Source: Symbiodinium kawagutii (Eukaryota > Sar > Dinophyceae > Suessiales > Symbiodiniaceae). From it: DNA of 64,000 nucleotides. Position 1 is the stretch's first letter. Every line of letters starts with the position of its first letter. The notes beneath the pieces were generated by a model. The model did no database searches, had not been told where the DNA came from, and saw only the letters and a list, made by a program, of their open reading frames with translations. Of the stretch, positions 62,111 through 64,000 are shown piece by piece. The position numbers and the translations under genes are program-made. Location: the NCBI GenBank assembly GCA_009767595.1, contig VSDK01002196.1, positions 373,576 through 437,575 of the forward strand, in the 5' to 3' direction.

Positions 62111-62616
62111 GGGCCTAGGCGTACCCCCAGTTATCACTCACAGTAATGAACACATCCATGTTGGGGGCCCCTATGGCTTGAGAGACATGCGTTTTCGTTT
62201 GTGCATGGCCATAGTGGCACTAACTATCTAAGTTCATAGCCACTATTTATAAAACTGCCAGTAAATGAGGCTCCACCATTTTTGGTCAGACCCATTCTTC
62301 ACCATGATATTCCAGAGAAGCTACATCCAAGGTCGTCGATCATGGGTGAGCTACCAAGCGATGTAGTCAAGAAGATGGCTTGTGGGCATGTTCAAGGCCA
62401 TGATGAAACGTTGGTATCTTTACGGATCTCCCATTGAAATTGGGTGTGGGTCAAAACCCTGTAGCCCGGGCTGTTCACATCCCATGAATGACTAGTCGAA
62501 CTGCTGGGATCTTCATTTTCTCATGGCGGTTGGTTGCTTAATGTTGACCTACAGCTATAGTAGAAGTTAGAACATCCCCTATGATGATCCCTTATTGTCA
62601 ACCATTAACCAGCTAA

Positions 62617-62976
62617 TTGAGCAAAGGTTTTGTGCTTAATATTGGCCTATTGCCAATTGTCCCCTGCTGCGTTTCGCAGACTCTTGGATGTCGTGTCTGC
62701 CAATTAGGTTGCTTCGTGGCCTTTACCGGTGGAGGGGGCCAGACGGTCACAGTGACGATTTTCTGTGTCAATAAGGCGTGCAAACGGGAGGCTGTGTCCT
62801 TGGTGGGCCTTCTTTGGGCTGCGGGCCGAATAGTTTCTGGATACACCCAAGTGGGTTCGTCCAAAAATGACGCACCCCGAAAGTTGCTTAGCTTCCTTAC
62901 TAATAATAGCTTGGTTGGTTCAGGGATACCACCATGGCTATGGATAAATATCCACGTGTTTCTTTCAGCCAGTTGA
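62617..62976 (+). other. Open frame of doubtful status
   Basis: A frame of 119 codons with a cysteine-containing hydrophobic start, open over much of the same DNA on the minus strand as well. Being open on both strands and lacking motifs, it could be a repeat fragment or an exon. I do not call a gene. Confidence 0.2.
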
Positions 62977-63080
62977 ATCTTCTTCGCTACGCAGGCCTTC
63001 TCGCAGATGGTCGGACATCATCTGAAATCTCAATTAGAGAAGATTTCGCCGCCAAAAATGCAAAATTTCCGGGGTATATC

Positions 63081-64000
63081 GAAGATAGAATTAAATTATC
63101 ATGAAATATAAATTAACTAAAATTATCTTAATTGTAATTGGTTATATTTATATATTTTATAGATTTATTGATATATAATTTAATAATATATTAAGAGATT
63201 AATTTCGTAGTAAAAAGATATTAAATAATATATTTAAAAAATAAGAATTAAAATAAATTAATTAATAAATAATAAAAATAATTCTTTTAAAATATATATT
63301 TTTAAGAAAATAAAAATATTAATTTAATATATATATTTTTAAAATTATTTATTTTAAAAATTAATTTTATTATTTAAATAATAATTTAAAAAATATTTAA
63401 GATAATAAATAAAATAAATATTTTTTAAAATATATATATATATTTAAATATAAATATTAAAAATATATATTTATAAATTATTATTTTTTTTATTATTATA
63501 TTTATATATTTAATATATTTAATTTAAAATAAAAATAAAAAATATTATATATTTTATTTTTTGAAAAAAATATATTTATTATAATTTATAATTAATATTT
63601 TATTAATTTAAATTATTTTTAGAAAATTATTAAATATTAAATTAAGTTTAGAAATTAAAAATTAAAATATAATAATTAATTTTTAATAATTGTTTAAAAA
63701 GAAATTAAATTAATATAAAAAAATTTAATTAATAAAATTATTTAAAATTAAATTGTTTAAATTTTAAAAAAAATATTTTTTTTTAAATAGAATTTATATA
63801 TTTTTTATTAATTAATAAAATTAATAAAATATAAATAATTAAGATATATTTATATATATTTATTTAATTTATATAATAATATATTTTATTAATTTAATTT
63901 ATTTTAATTTAAATAAGAATAAAAATAAAATAAATATATATATATATTAATTTTAATTGTTTTTAGATTTATTAAAAAAAAAATGGGTTTATATTTTATA
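63081..64000. other. Abrupt, extremely A+T-rich tail
   Basis: From about 63,081 to the end the sequence is almost entirely A and T, with only scattered G or C, whereas the rest of the window is of mixed composition. It has no long reading frame, rRNA or tRNA I can recognise. It may be a chimeric assembly join, foreign or organellar DNA, or an unusual nuclear AT island. Confidence 0.85.

Noticed and set aside
1-64000. CRISPR arrays, bacterial operons, transposase or reverse transcriptase genes
   Set aside because: No regularly spaced identical repeats with unique spacers, no ribosome-binding-site-led gene clusters, and no catalytic motifs of mobile elements were visible.
1-64000. Relict spliced-leader sequence upstream of the genes, which would mark retroposed copies
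   Set aside because: I looked for the TTGGCTCAAG end of the dinoflagellate spliced leader near the gene starts and did not see it; the retained introns also argue for DNA-level duplication.

Overview
The window looks like nuclear DNA of a dinoflagellate, most likely a Symbiodiniaceae-type genome. This is inferred from gene style, not from a marker gene. The reasons are: low gene density; a paralogous gene family repeated head-to-tail on one strand; introns whose inferred donors are GC as often as GT, with AG|G acceptors; a membrane TIR-like protein of a kind I associate with dinoflagellates; and abundant degenerate CATCATCAACCA-type simple sequence. I found no rRNA, tRNA, spliced-leader gene or recognisable transposase. 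All exon limits are inferred by aligning the copies with each other by eye.

Positions ~250-51,800 are one tandem array, all on the + strand. Six complete units and one partial unit encode the same three-part protein of about 410-460 aa: (0) a short N-terminal exon, hydrophobic or signal-peptide-like in several units; (A) a ~95-107 aa exon resembling a PB1 domain (basic start, then YxDEDGD-like motif); (B) a ~36 aa exon; (C) a ~270 aa exon of unrecognised family. Units: 1 (5699-7601), 2 (14031-15847), 3 (22926-24986), 4 (30478-32388), 5a (37060-38542, no exon C), 5b (38914-41440), 6 (47791-50174). Every inferred 0/A junction is phase 2 and every A/B junction is phase 0 with a GC donor, so the copies support each other. 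The N-terminal exon has two forms: alpha in units 1, 2, 3 and 5b, and beta in units 4, 5a and 6.

The spacers are also duplicated. Type I spacers (before units 1, 2, 3) and type II spacers (after units 3, 4, 5b, 6) are each colinear within their type. A palindrome-bearing block follows the stop codon of all six complete units, with its palindrome about 60-85 nt after the stop. Two assembly gaps lie inside TTG/CTG microsatellites in the A/B intron.

To the right of the array lie a TIR-like multi-pass membrane protein gene (54129-55613, one GC-AG intron, one frame break in a T8 run), a candidate small membrane exon (~56261-56474) and an unrecognised 320-codon open exon (58056-59018). Then comes repeat-rich non-coding DNA, including a CTAGCTGTAAC-rich tract at ~60,330-60,960. 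The last ~920 bases (from ~63,081) switch abruptly to almost pure A+T, unlike everything before them.
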